The position numbers and the translations under genes are program-made. DNA of 64,000 bases from Parapedobacter pyrenivorans_A (lineage in GTDB: Bacteria > Bacteroidota > Bacteroidia > Sphingobacteriales > Sphingobacteriaceae): positions 62,001 to 126,000 of the forward strand of contig NZ_JBHEUZ010000008.1 in NCBI RefSeq assembly GCF_041925275.1, given 5' to 3'. The notes under the pieces were generated by a model. That model was given only the letters and a program-made list of their open reading frames with translations. It was not told the DNA's origin and searched no databases. Shown here piece after piece: positions 25,010 to 32,253 of the stretch (the first letter of the stretch is position 1; each line of letters begins with the position of its first letter).

Positions 25010-25768
25010 ATGGCAAGTACCAACAGAAGGAAATTTTTAAAGACGACCGTGGGTTTTTCGGCAGCCGCAGTTGCGACGACCGCCCTGGGCGTCAATCCGC
25101 TGAACGCATTGGTCGGTTGCACATCGTCCAATTCATCCGGTGACGCCTCGGGGTCGGGTGAAGCGCTCGAATTTTCACAGGATCCGCTGGGGTATGAATA
25201 TAATGCATTGGAACCCTACATCGACGCGCGGACCATGGAAATCCATTACACCAAGCACCATACGGGATACATCAGCAAGGTGAACGACGCACTGAAAGCG
25301 GATGGGGTAGCCTATTCGACGGCGGAAGAACTGTTCGCCAACGTCTCGAAGCTTTCCGATGGTATCCGCAACAACGGCGGCGGTGCATGGAACCATACGT
25401 TTTTCTGGAAATCCATGCGGGCACCGGTAGACGACAATGCGCCAACAGGCGAACTGCTTGAAGCCATCAACGGCGCATTCGGATCGTTCGACAAATTCAA
25501 GGAAGAATTTGCGGCGGCAGGTGCCACCCGATTCGGGTCGGGCTGGGCGTGGCTGGTGAGCGACAATGGCACACTGAAAATCGGCTCTACCCCCAACCAG
25601 GACAATCCGTTGATGGACGATGCCGAGCTCAAAGGCACGCCCCTACTGGGCATCGACGTGTGGGAACATGCGTATTACCTCCATTACCAAAACAAGCGTG
25701 GCGACTACATCAGCAATTGGTGGAACGTGGTCAACTGGGATTTTGTAGCGGAGCAGTTGAACGGTTAG
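25010..25768 (+). CDS. Fe/Mn superoxide dismutase with Tat and lipoprotein-like signal
   Basis: 252 residues, about 50 longer than cytoplasmic SodA/SodB. The extra head has a twin-arginine motif (TNRRKFLKT, Arg6-Arg7), a hydrophobic stretch and then LVGC (Cys37), a lipobox, followed by a serine/glycine linker. The enzyme proper starts near residue 50: FSQDPLGYEYNALEPYIDARTMEIHYTKHHTGYI (first His ligands), GGAWNHTFFWKSM, and DVWEHAYYLHYQNKRGDYISNWWNVVNWDFV (Asp and His ligands). A membrane-anchored periplasmic dismutase is inferred. It has its own promoter box and a strong bidirectional terminator. Confidence 0.93.
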   Translation: MASTNRRKFLKTTVGFSAAAVATTALGVNPLNALVGCTSSNSSGDASGSGEALEFSQDPLGYEYNALEPYIDARTMEIHYTKHHTGYISKVNDALKADGVAYSTAEELFANVSKLSDGIRNNGGGAWNHTFFWKSMRAPVDDNAPTGELLEAINGAFGSFDKFKEEFAAAGATRFGSGWAWLVSDNGTLKIGSTPNQDNPLMDDAELKGTPLLGIDVWEHAYYLHYQNKRGDYISNWWNVVNWDFVAEQLNG

Positions 25769-25785
25769 TGTTTTCACCATAACAG

Positions 25786-25826
25786 CAAAAGGTCCGATGG
25801 CTATCCCAAGCACATCGGACCTTTTG
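25786..25826. terminator. Bidirectional terminator between sod and the SRPBCC gene
   Basis: A perfect 14-bp stem, CAAAAGGTCCGATG (25786-25799) with CATCGGACCTTTTG (25813-25826), 13-base loop, with T-rich 3' ends on both strands. It lies between two convergent genes. Confidence 0.88.
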
Positions 25827-25840
25827 TTTATTCTTCCAGC

Positions 25841-26242
25841 CTATGCTTCCAATGTTTTCTTCAATGCTTCCAACTGGCTACCCACCAGCTTCTCCAGCGG
25901 CTTCTGTGCCAGCATCTTCATCATCATATTGAGGTCAGCTTCAATGATCAGTTGGGCGGTGGTCGTGTTGTCGCCTGCCGGCATCACGCTCCATCGGAGG
26001 GTTACGTCGAAAGGTGCCTTTTCTGCGGGCACGAATACGACCTCGCTGTTTTCCGTGCGGCGTTCCACCTTCAGCGCCAGCTTCGCCATGTTCTGGATGG
26101 TAAACCGCGCCTCATCGCGCGTTGACGACCAATTGTAGATACTATCCGGCATCAACTGTTCGTGGTTATTGCAGTCGGCCAGGAACGTGTACACGTCGGC
26201 AATGGGCCTATTGATTGAAATTTGATTCTGGATAACCGTCAT
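25841..26242 (-). CDS. SRPBCC (START-like) domain protein
   Basis: 133 residues covering one whole SRPBCC fold: MTVIQNQISINRPIADVYTFLADCNNHEQLMPDSIYNW opens the domain, VMPAGDNTTTAQLIIEADLNMMMKMLAQKPLEKLVGSQLEALKKTLEA closes it with the long C-terminal helix. The fold binds hydrophobic ligands; the ligand here is unknown. It follows pyrE by 19 bases and ends at the shared terminator, so it is the second gene of a pyrE operon. Confidence 0.88.
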   Translation of the reverse strand: MTVIQNQISINRPIADVYTFLADCNNHEQLMPDSIYNWSSTRDEARFTIQNMAKLALKVERRTENSEVVFVPAEKAPFDVTLRWSVMPAGDNTTTAQLIIEADLNMMMKMLAQKPLEKLVGSQLEALKKTLEA

Positions 26243-26261
26243 CGGTGTGTGTCGCCGTTAT

Positions 26262-26912
26262 TTATTCTCCATTCGGCGACCAGTTCGCTGGGTCCACACG
26301 CCACGCTTCCAATAACTCGATGTCGCTGCCAAGGATATAGTTATGCCTCGCCGCCACATCAAGCAACACTTGGTAATCGCAAAGGCTGATGGTACGGCAT
26401 TTGGCTTCGGCAAAATTCGCCTCCGCCTCGGCAAAGCCGTAGGTAAATATCGAAACCAACCCTACCACGTTGCAATCGGCTTCGCGTAGTGCCTTCACTG
26501 CCTTCAGGCTGCTCTTGCCCGTAGAAATCAAATCTTCGATAACCACAGCACGCTGGCCGCTCACCACCTCCCCTTCGATCTGGTTTTGCCGGCCGTGGTC
26601 TTTGGAACTGCTGCGCACATAAGTAAACGGCAAACCAAGGTCCTGTGCCACCAACACCCCCTGGGGGATGCCAGCCGTGGCAACACCGGAAATCATCTCG
26701 ACGGCACCAAACTCCTCCTGGATTAGCTCCGAAAGCTTTTGGCGTATGTACGTACGGATGGGTGGATGAGATAAAGCTACACGGTTATCGCAATAAATCG
26801 GCGATTTCCAACCCGACGCCCATGTAAACGGATTTTTGGGTTGTAATTTAATTGCTTTAATTTGCAACAATGATTCGGCAACTTTTTTTGCAACCTCATT
26901 CATATCATTCAT
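26262..26912 (-). CDS. pyrE: Orotate phosphoribosyltransferase
   Basis: 216 residues. Features: FTWASGWKSPIYCDNRVALSHPPIR, the phosphoribosyltransferase loop GVATAGIPQGVLVAQDLGLPFTYVRSS, KDHGRQNQIEGEV and the PRPP-binding AVVIEDLISTGKSSLKAV. It converts orotate and PRPP to OMP in pyrimidine synthesis. The ATG at 26912 overlaps the divergent NUDIX ATG by two bases, and a second in-frame ATG is at 26903. A -7 box ends 4 bases before ATG 26912, so either a leaderless mRNA or the 26903 start is used. Confidence 0.96.
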   Translation of the reverse strand: MNDMNEVAKKVAESLLQIKAIKLQPKNPFTWASGWKSPIYCDNRVALSHPPIRTYIRQKLSELIQEEFGAVEMISGVATAGIPQGVLVAQDLGLPFTYVRSSSKDHGRQNQIEGEVVSGQRAVVIEDLISTGKSSLKAVKALREADCNVVGLVSIFTYGFAEAEANFAEAKCRTISLCDYQVLLDVAARHNYILGSDIELLEAWRVDPANWSPNGE

Positions 26913-27573
26913 GGCGCAAATCTATAAAATTTATATGAACCAATCTGCCCTTGTTTTGGCAGATTTCTCTCCTGAAAACCCGTCCGATGTTCAATCAATT
27001 GACCATCAACACCTTGACATAGAAAAACTTTTCAAACAGTCCAAAGCAAATAAATCGGCGATCACCTATTTTGTCCAGCTAGAAAATCCGCGCGACTATT
27101 TTGACCTCATCAAAAGAAAAACCAAGGTCATCAAGGCCGCGGGTGGGCTAGTGAAAAACGGGGCTGGCGACTACCTCTTCATCTACCGACTCGGGAAGTG
27201 GGACCTCCCCAAGGGCAAAGTGGATGCCGGAGAATCGATGAAAAAGGCAGCGGTACGCGAAGTGGAGGAAGAATGTGGCGTAAAGGTCGATTACCTCGGA
27301 CAAAAAATCATAACTTCATACCATACCTATCAGATGAAGGGTGAGTTGGTACTTAAGAAAACCAACTGGTATGAGATGGGGGTCAATAAAGTGCCTAAAC
27401 TTAAACCGCAGCATGAAGAAGACATCACGGAAGCTGTATGGTTATCGAAAGCGAAATTCAATAAGGTACGGAAAAACACCTACCCTTCCGTTGAAGCGGT
27501 TTTGGATACGGTAGTCGGTAGTCATAAGTCGGTAGTCACAAGTCGTTCCGACTTAAAAAAACTTACGACTTAA
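26911..27573 (+). CDS. NUDIX hydrolase
   Basis: About 220 residues from ATG 26911 (MAQIYKIYMNQSALVLAD, a start pattern I know from related proteins; ATG 26935 is an alternative). The Nudix box is complete: GKVDAGESMKKAAVREVEEECGV, with the REVEE metal ligands. The preceding VIKAAGGLVKNGAGDYLFIYRLGKWDLPKGK is the usual lead-in. It hydrolyses a nucleoside diphosphate-linked substrate, unknown. The last ~20 codons (VVGSHKSVVTSRSDLKK) are encoded by an intergenic-type repeat rather than conserved sequence. Confidence 0.9.
   Translation: MAQIYKIYMNQSALVLADFSPENPSDVQSIDHQHLDIEKLFKQSKANKSAITYFVQLENPRDYFDLIKRKTKVIKAAGGLVKNGAGDYLFIYRLGKWDLPKGKVDAGESMKKAAVREVEEECGVKVDYLGQKIITSYHTYQMKGELVLKKTNWYEMGVNKVPKLKPQHEEDITEAVWLSKAKFNKVRKNTYPSVEAVLDTVVGSHKSVVTSRSDLKKLTT
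26917..26943 (-). promoter_or_regulatory. pyrE promoter inside the NUDIX coding sequence
   Basis: Minus strand TTG (26943-26941), 16 bases, TAGATTTG (26924-26917), then cgcc and ATG. The whole promoter lies in codons 3-11 of the divergent NUDIX gene. Confidence 0.5.
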
Positions 27574-27607
27574 GAAGACTTACGACTTAAGAAGACCTAC
27601 GACTTAA
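27511..27607. repeat. Repeat cluster of AAGTCG/ACTTACGACTTAAGAAG units
   Basis: Three units of a 17-base motif lie at 27561-27577, 27578-27594 and (partly) 27595-27607; their reverse complement (AAGTCGGTAGTCA-type) appears at 27511-27545, so the cluster can fold back on itself. It carries the stop codons of both convergent neighbours. Such AAGTCGTAAGTC-type repeats are, to my recollection, frequent between genes of Sphingobacteriales. Confidence 0.75.
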
Positions 27608-28066
27608 CGCTTCCGTCACCGCCTCAGGCACCAGCTGGCTTACGTTGCCGTTGTTTACAATGATTTCACGTACGATGGTGGAAGAAATATGCGACAATCC
27701 ACTACTGCTGACCAAAAAAACGGATTCGACCTCCGGAGCCAATGCCACATTATTCAATGCAATGGCTTTTTCAAATTCGAAATCGGCGGCGTTGCGCATG
27801 CCACGGAGGATGAATCGCGCACCGACTTCTTTGCAGAAGTCAACCGTCAAACCATTAAATTGAACCGCTTCCACAGCACCGTGATAGGGGGCAAATACAG
27901 ATTGTATGATGGCCAATCGCTCCCCAGGGCTAAAAAAACCCTTCTTGGTGGTATTGGTACCGATAGCTACATAGATTTTATCGAAAAGTGCCTTGCCACG
28001 CTCCACGATGTCTACATGTGCATTCGTAATGGGGTCGAAAGAACCGGGGAATACAGCTATTTTCAT
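27587..28066 (-). CDS. coaD: Phosphopantetheine adenylyltransferase
   Basis: 159 residues, the normal CoaD length. The nucleotidyltransferase motif is FPGSFDPITNAHVDIVERG (HxGH-type, here NAHV), followed by KYRLYDGQ-equivalent positions, RGMRNAADFEFEKAIALNN and the C-terminal SHISSTIVREIIVNNGNVSQLVP. It makes dephospho-CoA from phosphopantetheine and ATP. The last six codons (LSRRSS) derive from the repeat cluster downstream. It has its own promoter. Confidence 0.96.
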   Translation of the reverse strand: MKIAVFPGSFDPITNAHVDIVERGKALFDKIYVAIGTNTTKKGFFSPGERLAIIQSVFAPYHGAVEAVQFNGLTVDFCKEVGARFILRGMRNAADFEFEKAIALNNVALAPEVESVFLVSSSGLSHISSTIVREIIVNNGNVSQLVPEAVTEALSRRSS

Positions 28067-28082
28067 GCGCTATCCTTTTCGT

Positions 28083-28109
28083 CAAACTTAGATAAAGTTG
28101 CTTTAACAA
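28083..28109 (-). promoter_or_regulatory. coaD promoter
   Basis: Minus strand TTG (28109-28107), 16 bases, TAAGTTTG (28090-28083), 16 bases before the ATG. It overlaps the left arm of the inverted repeat 28093-28145. Confidence 0.5.
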
Positions 28110-28145
28110 GCAATTATAATTGCGATAAATAAAAAAGCAACTTTA
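28093..28145. repeat. Perfect 12-bp inverted repeat with inner palindrome, upstream of coaD
   Basis: TAAAGTTGCTTT (28093-28104) and AAAGCAACTTTA (28134-28145) are exact reverse complements 29 bases apart; between them lies the 12-base palindrome CAATTATAATTG (28111-28122). It may be an operator or a small non-coding element. A separate hairpin CTACTTTT/AAAAGTAG at 28221-28243, behind the methyltransferase gene, lacks a T run; nothing else is seen in this 200-base gap. Confidence 0.55.
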
Positions 28146-28266
28146 TTCGCCTAGACATCTGCTTTTCAGGCGCTCATGAGGGCTTACGCCGTTATCGATC
28201 TCTCCTCTGCCGCTGAGAGACTACTTTTATAGAGGAAAAGTAGCACATTATAACCTTAATGGCAAA

Positions 28267-29442
28267 TCATCGGGCAACCAGCCGCGCCACGAACATACTG
28301 TCGGCCTTGTGGCGGTACCCGTGCAGTACGGTCGACTGTTTCACGTCGAGCCCGAACGCATCCTGTAAGTAGGCCACCACCCCTTCGTTCTCTTCGGCAA
28401 ATACCGAGCAGGTGATGTAAACGAGCGGTTTGCCCGGTTTCAGGTGCTTTATTACCTGCGCTGCCAGTTGTCGTTGCAATGCCGCAAAGCGGTTGATCGA
28501 CTGGCGGTCGAATGCCGCGAGCATTTCCGGGGTCCGGCCCCACGTGCCCGAACCCGTGCAGGGAGCGTCGAGGATGATGCCATCAAACTGGGTATTGCCA
28601 AGTACGCCAGCCGGATCGTTGGTGAGGTCGATAACCTTCTGCCGATACCCCTTGATGCCCGCCAACTCAAAACGCTCATCCAAGTTACGTAGTATGCTAC
28701 GCCGCGTATCAGATACCAGCAGGTCTACCCCCGGCCATTGGTCCAACAGCAAAAGCGACTTGCCCCCGGCTCCGGCGCAGGCATCCCACCAGCGCTCGCC
28801 GTCGGCAGCTTGAAAATAGGTACCGGTCTGCTGTGAAGAGTAATCCTGCACCTCATATTTGCCGGCAATGCCGGCAATGCCCGTCAGGGCCGTCCCGTTG
28901 GGCAAGGCTACCGTATACCGATCGACCGGCCGGTAGTCGATTTGCGCACCCTCTAGCGCCGCCATCACAGCCTCGCGATAACGCGGCCGCAACCGGATAT
29001 ACAGGTCGGGTTGTATAAAAAGGCTTTCCACCAACGACCGGCGGTCGATACCGGCAGACAAGTATTGCCCGAAGGGGAACACATCATCTAGGCGAAAAGT
29101 GGTATTTGCCTCCAGCAATGCAATTTTTTCCGAAATATCGGCCGACCTATCTACGGGAAGGTGGGGCAGGATAACGGACGCCACCGTACAATCGTCGCTG
29201 CACAGGAAATCCGCCATCGCTATCCGCATAGTCGTTTCTTCTTGTTGGGCAGCAGTGCCTATGCGGAAGTACTGGTACACCCATTGGGAAGCGGTGCGGC
29301 GGTCCTTGCTCCCCATCTGGCGGTTACGCTTGTAAAACCCGGTAAGGAAACGGGCCAGGGGCACACCCCGCTCGCCTGCGTATTCATGGAGCAGGCGCTC
29401 AACCGTCTGGAGTTGTTGCCTCACCCTTTTTTCCGAGACCAT
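28267..29442 (-). CDS. RsmB/NOP-family rRNA (cytosine-5) methyltransferase
   Basis: 391 residues. An N-terminal NusB-like helical part (RLLHEYAGERGVPLARFLTGFYKRNRQMGSKDRRTASQWVYQYFRI) precedes the SAM-dependent methyltransferase: DACAGAGGKSLLLL (motif I), VSDTRRSILRNLDERF, DGIILDAPCTGSGTWGR (motif IV with the PC cysteine) and LVYITCSVFAEENEGVV (motif VI with the TC nucleophile). Both catalytic cysteines are present. It modifies a cytosine in rRNA or tRNA, exact site unknown. It follows the lipoprotein gene by 11 bases. Confidence 0.92.
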   Translation of the reverse strand: MVSEKRVRQQLQTVERLLHEYAGERGVPLARFLTGFYKRNRQMGSKDRRTASQWVYQYFRIGTAAQQEETTMRIAMADFLCSDDCTVASVILPHLPVDRSADISEKIALLEANTTFRLDDVFPFGQYLSAGIDRRSLVESLFIQPDLYIRLRPRYREAVMAALEGAQIDYRPVDRYTVALPNGTALTGIAGIAGKYEVQDYSSQQTGTYFQAADGERWWDACAGAGGKSLLLLDQWPGVDLLVSDTRRSILRNLDERFELAGIKGYRQKVIDLTNDPAGVLGNTQFDGIILDAPCTGSGTWGRTPEMLAAFDRQSINRFAALQRQLAAQVIKHLKPGKPLVYITCSVFAEENEGVVAYLQDAFGLDVKQSTVLHGYRHKADSMFVARLVAR

Positions 29443-29453
29443 AAAAAGGAGGT

Positions 29454-30722
29454 TTAATTTACCGGCCGGAAACCGCCGCCGCTATATTGCAAAATGGAGA
29501 TGGCATTGTTCACGTATCCCCAGGCAGGGTTATATTCCCACTTAAAAACATTATGCAGCCCGTCGTAGCCGGTTTCTTCCAAGTGCGACCGGTAATCCGC
29601 GCCGTACTTCACCAGCAAACTCCCGAAATAATAAGCGGCGTCATAACCTTTGTACGCAAATTCCGTAGGCGCCAAGCCAAACTCACTCCGATATTGCTGA
29701 TCGAACCGGCGTACATCGGAGGCACCGTTGTCGATATAATATGACGTGGTAATACGGGTCTTGAATGCAGCCAATCCATCTTCGGCATCGAAGGCTAGCT
29801 TGGACCAGTTCGGATGGCCAAACAAACGGATATCGTACGATAATTCTTCCTGCAACCGGCGTAGCTGTTCTAAAATGGGGGATATTTCATACTTATTGGT
29901 CGATGCCAATACAAGCAGGTTTTTACCGGCAAGGTGTACCCTACTTTCTAGCCCTGCTTCGTCCTCCACTTCCACTACCTGGATGCTGCCGTTTTTCAGT
30001 CGGCCGATTTCCCTTTTGAGAGGTGCCAGCAGTTGCCTGCTCGCCTCGTCGGGTGTCCGGTAGAGGATCACCGCATCGCCCTGCCGGTATTGGTCGGCTA
30101 TATGGGCTGCCAATGCACGGACGTGCACCGGAAGAGGCGCCGTTAGGGTCACTAAATTAGACAGGTTGAACTCCGACGGCATCGTCGCCGCCAACGGTGA
30201 TATCTGCAAGGCTTGGTCAAGTTGGGCGTTGAAGCCGAACACCTGAATCTCTTTGGGGTAAACGGGGCCTACCACCAAAGCAGCATCCTGCACTTCGGCC
30301 AGTTTGGCAATCCGCGTATTCTCTCCCACATCGTCGCGGGTATCCAATACATTCACCTTGAAATTTGCCCCCTGCGCGGAGAGTGCATCCAGCCCCAGCT
30401 TAAAACCTTGGTAGAAATCCAGTGCCAGGGCCGACCGTTTGATATCCGCCGCACTCGGCGCATGCGGATTGGCCTTGTCGAGCTCAAATGGCAGCAGCAG
30501 CGCAATCTGATTGACGTCCACCGCTTCCTCTTCGTCCGGCTTCTCCACGGTATCTTCTTTCTTCGTGGGTGTTTCCGTTTCGGAGGGAGCCTTGCTTCCC
30601 GGTGCCCGCAACACCCGTACTTTCGGCGTACACGCCGTTAGCAGTAGGAATGCCGATAAGACCCATACGCATTTACTCCCATTCAATGGTAGCAGGAGGT
30701 TTCGAACTAATATCATATACAA
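29454..30722 (-). CDS. Lipoprotein with type-1 periplasmic-binding fold (LpoA/amino-acid-binding-like)
   Basis: Up to 422 residues. The lipobox is LLLTAC, followed by a low-complexity linker rich in Lys/Glu/Thr. The ligand-binding fold starts at VDVNQIALLLPFELDKA and continues with DFYQGFKLGLDALSAQGANFKVNVLDTRDD, LVVGPVYPKEIQVF and FAYKGYDAAYYFGSLLVKYG, typical of Leu/Ile/Val-binding or PBP-activator-like proteins. ATG 30722 would overlap guaA by 50 bases; a TTG start near the guaA stop would leave a better signal peptide. It lies between guaA and the methyltransferase in one operon. Confidence 0.85.
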   Translation of the reverse strand: MYMILVRNLLLPLNGSKCVWVLSAFLLLTACTPKVRVLRAPGSKAPSETETPTKKEDTVEKPDEEEAVDVNQIALLLPFELDKANPHAPSAADIKRSALALDFYQGFKLGLDALSAQGANFKVNVLDTRDDVGENTRIAKLAEVQDAALVVGPVYPKEIQVFGFNAQLDQALQISPLAATMPSEFNLSNLVTLTAPLPVHVRALAAHIADQYRQGDAVILYRTPDEASRQLLAPLKREIGRLKNGSIQVVEVEDEAGLESRVHLAGKNLLVLASTNKYEISPILEQLRRLQEELSYDIRLFGHPNWSKLAFDAEDGLAAFKTRITTSYYIDNGASDVRRFDQQYRSEFGLAPTEFAYKGYDAAYYFGSLLVKYGADYRSHLEETGYDGLHNVFKWEYNPAWGYVNNAISILQYSGGGFRPVN

Positions 30723-32223
30723 CCCTATTTATCCCCTTTACATGATTGATTATTTCGTTTGATATCTTCGCCAACAGCTCATAAGGCAGGTGCACCCAAT
30801 CTGCTGTCATCCCATCGAGCGAACCGACGGCACGCAGCGCGACGACATGTTCATAGGTACGCTCGTCGCCCATCACCCCTACCGATTGCACCGGCAGGAA
30901 AATCGTTCCCGCCTGCCACACCTGGTCATACCAGCCCGATTCGCGCAGGTTCCGGATGTAGATATCATCAGCTTCTTGCAAAATCCGTACCTTTTCGGCC
31001 GTGATTTCGCCCAGTATGCGGATCGCGAGGCCGGGGCCTGGGAACGGATGCCTGCCGAGGATGCTCGGTGCCACGCCCAACGCTTTGCCCACCCGGCGCA
31101 CTTCATCCTTGAAAAGGGTGTTGAGTGGCTCCACCACTTTCAGTTTCATGAAATCGGGCAGCCCCCCCACGTTGTGGTGCGACTTGATGGTAGCCGAGGG
31201 GCCGTTCACCGAAATCGACTCGATCACGTCAGGGTAAATGGTACCCTGTCCCAGCCACTTCACTTCCACCCCGGCGGGCAATGCTGCCTGTACGGCATGT
31301 GCTGCATCGTCAAATTCATCGATGAATGCGGCACCGATGATTTTGCGCTTTTGTTCGGGCTCGCTCACACCCGCCAGCTTGCTGTAAAAGCGCTCCTTGG
31401 CGTTCACCCCCTTGATGTTAAGCCCGATGTGTTTATAGGATTCCAACACCTGTTCAAACTCATTTTTCCGCAATAGGCCATGGTCTACAAAGATACAATG
31501 CAGATTCTTGCCGATGGCCTGGTGCAACAATACCGCAGCCACGGTGGAGTCGACACCACCGGATAGCGCCATGATCACATGGTCGTTGCCCAGCTTTTCT
31601 TTCAGTGCCGCCACTGTCGTTTCCGCAAACGCATCGGCCGTCCACGAGGGCGTACACCCGCAGATATCGAGTACGAAATTTTTGAGCAACGTCGTTCCAT
31701 CGGTACTATGGGTTACTTCCGGGTGGAACTGTATGCCGTATGTTTGCGTACCCTTGACATGGTAGGCCGCTACATTCACCTTATCGGTGCTGGCAATGAT
31801 ATCAAAACCCCCGGGGATCGAAGAAATCGTATCGCCATGCGACATCCACACTTGGGAGTCCACCGGGATATCGGCCAGCAATGGGTTGCTCTGATCGACA
31901 AAATGGAGGTTGGCTCGACCATATTCGCGGATGGTAGAGGCCACCACCGCTCCGCCCGAATGCTGTGCGATGTATTGCGCACCGTAACATACACCCAATA
32001 ACGGAAACCGATTTTGTATCGATTGAAAATCCACCTGTGGCGCATCATCCTGCCGCACAGAGTAAGGGCTCCCCGAAAAGATGACGCCCTTTACCGAGGC
32101 ATCAAACTCGGGTATATGGGTATAGGGATAGATTTCACAATATACATTCAACTCCCTCACCCGCCGAGCAATTAACTGGGTATATTGAGAGCCGAAATCA
32201 AGGATAATGATTTTTTCTGGCAT
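30673..32223 (-). CDS. guaA: GMP synthase (glutamine-hydrolysing)
   Basis: 516 residues. The class I glutaminase domain has LLGVCYGAQYIA (Cys79) and IQFHPEVTHS (His); the ATP pyrophosphatase domain has MALSGGVDSTVAAVLLHQAIG, and the C-terminal dimerisation domain has FPGPGLAIRILGEIT and PPATIEWE. It converts XMP to GMP with glutamine and ATP. The -7 box TACCTTTG ends 4 bases before the ATG, suggesting a leaderless mRNA. The lipoprotein and methyltransferase genes follow. Confidence 0.98.
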   Translation of the reverse strand: MPEKIIILDFGSQYTQLIARRVRELNVYCEIYPYTHIPEFDASVKGVIFSGSPYSVRQDDAPQVDFQSIQNRFPLLGVCYGAQYIAQHSGGAVVASTIREYGRANLHFVDQSNPLLADIPVDSQVWMSHGDTISSIPGGFDIIASTDKVNVAAYHVKGTQTYGIQFHPEVTHSTDGTTLLKNFVLDICGCTPSWTADAFAETTVAALKEKLGNDHVIMALSGGVDSTVAAVLLHQAIGKNLHCIFVDHGLLRKNEFEQVLESYKHIGLNIKGVNAKERFYSKLAGVSEPEQKRKIIGAAFIDEFDDAAHAVQAALPAGVEVKWLGQGTIYPDVIESISVNGPSATIKSHHNVGGLPDFMKLKVVEPLNTLFKDEVRRVGKALGVAPSILGRHPFPGPGLAIRILGEITAEKVRILQEADDIYIRNLRESGWYDQVWQAGTIFLPVQSVGVMGDERTYEHVVALRAVGSLDGMTADWVHLPYELLAKISNEIINHVKGINRVVYDISSKPPATIEWE

Positions 32224-32227
32224 GGGC

Positions 32228-32235
32228 CAAAGGTA
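32228..32235 (-). promoter_or_regulatory. -7 box (TACCTTTG) of guaA, 4 bases before the ATG
   Basis: Minus strand TACCTTTG-gccc-ATG, the same spacing as at rocD and pyrE. No clear -33 box. Confidence 0.45.
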
Positions 32236-32253
32236 CGTATAAGATACGAAATC

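Noticed and set aside
27511..27607. CRISPR array
   Set aside because: Units are only 17 bases, adjacent without spacers, partly inverted, and no cas genes are present.
28093..28243. Riboswitch or tRNA in the coaD upstream gap
   Set aside because: Hairpins exist, but no cloverleaf, T-loop or known riboswitch core could be found.
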